Below are positions 63,984 through 64,000 of a stretch of DNA of 64,000 nt, in pieces. Location of the stretch: the NCBI RefSeq assembly GCF_003121295.1, contig NZ_PHNC01000010.1, forward strand, positions 215,301 to 279,300, given 5' to 3'. Both the position numbers and the translations under genes were made by a program. The notes under the pieces were generated by a model. That model saw only the letters and a list, made by a program, of their open reading frames with translations. It was not told the origin of the DNA and did no database searches. How positions within the stretch are numbered: position 1 is the stretch's first letter; each line of letters begins with the position of its first letter. The DNA is from Streptomyces orinoci (GTDB taxonomy: Bacteria; Actinomycetota; Actinomycetes; Streptomycetales; Streptomycetaceae).

Positions 63984-64000
63984 ACCGCCCAGTTCGTCGA

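Noticed and set aside
1..64000. tRNA, rRNA and CRISPR arrays
   Set aside because: I looked for tRNA-like T-arm motifs and for regularly spaced direct repeats and found none.

Overview
The sequence is very GC-rich, with GTG and TTG starts, strong GGAGG ribosome sites and typical actinomycete families (modular polyketide synthase, large P-type ATPase, DUF1259, PadR, pirin). It is most likely from a Streptomyces or a close relative.

Layout. 1-6.4 kb (minus strand): the 5' part of a modular type I polyketide synthase with a CoA-ligase/ACP loading module and KS-AT-DH-KR. An in-frame TGA interrupts the KR, and the reading frame continues past the left edge. 7-12.4 kb: a class 3 lipase, then a less GC-rich unit made of a small hydrophilic protein and a 635-aa protein that joins a pore-former-like region to a six-bladed beta-propeller, then a broken TTC38-like gene. 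13-17.9 kb: an amino-acid permease, a DoxX protein, a DUF1259 lipoprotein and a PAP2 phosphatase. 16-19.2 kb is a zone of decay with relics of a PadR regulator, a flavin oxidoreductase, arsC, a phage-type integrase and dhaK.

19.2-38.6 kb (minus strand): one long operon for an extracellular-type contractile injection system (eCIS) of the Streptomyces type. Reading from its 5' end it has two sheaths, a tube, an assembly chaperone, a DUF6760 protein, a Pro-rich protein, a second tube, a LysM adaptor, a VgrG-like spike, a gp25 wedge, two gpJ-like baseplate proteins (one with a fused gpI domain), a DUF4255 terminator, an AAA+ ATPase, a small tip-like protein and a DUF4157 protein with a repeat domain. 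I recognise no tail fibre or tape measure. One sheath carries a long coiled-coil insertion. N-terminal and C-terminal integrase relics flank the operon.

39-44 kb: pirin, an integrase tail, an SRPBCC protein, a 390-aa helical-repeat protein and long gene-free stretches.

44.6-64 kb is what I consider the most interesting region: a magnesium-homeostasis island. It carries five copies of an RNA leader that I identify as the M-box (ykoK) Mg2+ riboswitch. Around these are two NRAMP-family transporters with the sequence changes expected of Mg2+ carriers (NRMT type), a third divergent NRAMP, a giant CtpI-like P-type ATPase, an ABC importer without a binding protein, an ArsR and a winged-helix regulator, and three copies of an uncharacterised small protein family. 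Downstream of four M-boxes lies a short ORF with a related SPxH-type peptide, two of them with very strong ribosome sites. Upstream of two M-boxes lies a shared 20-bp inverted repeat. Together this suggests layered control: promoter operator, then Mg2+ aptamer, then leader peptide.

All family assignments come from motif reading without database searches. Start codons were chosen from ribosome sites and overlaps.
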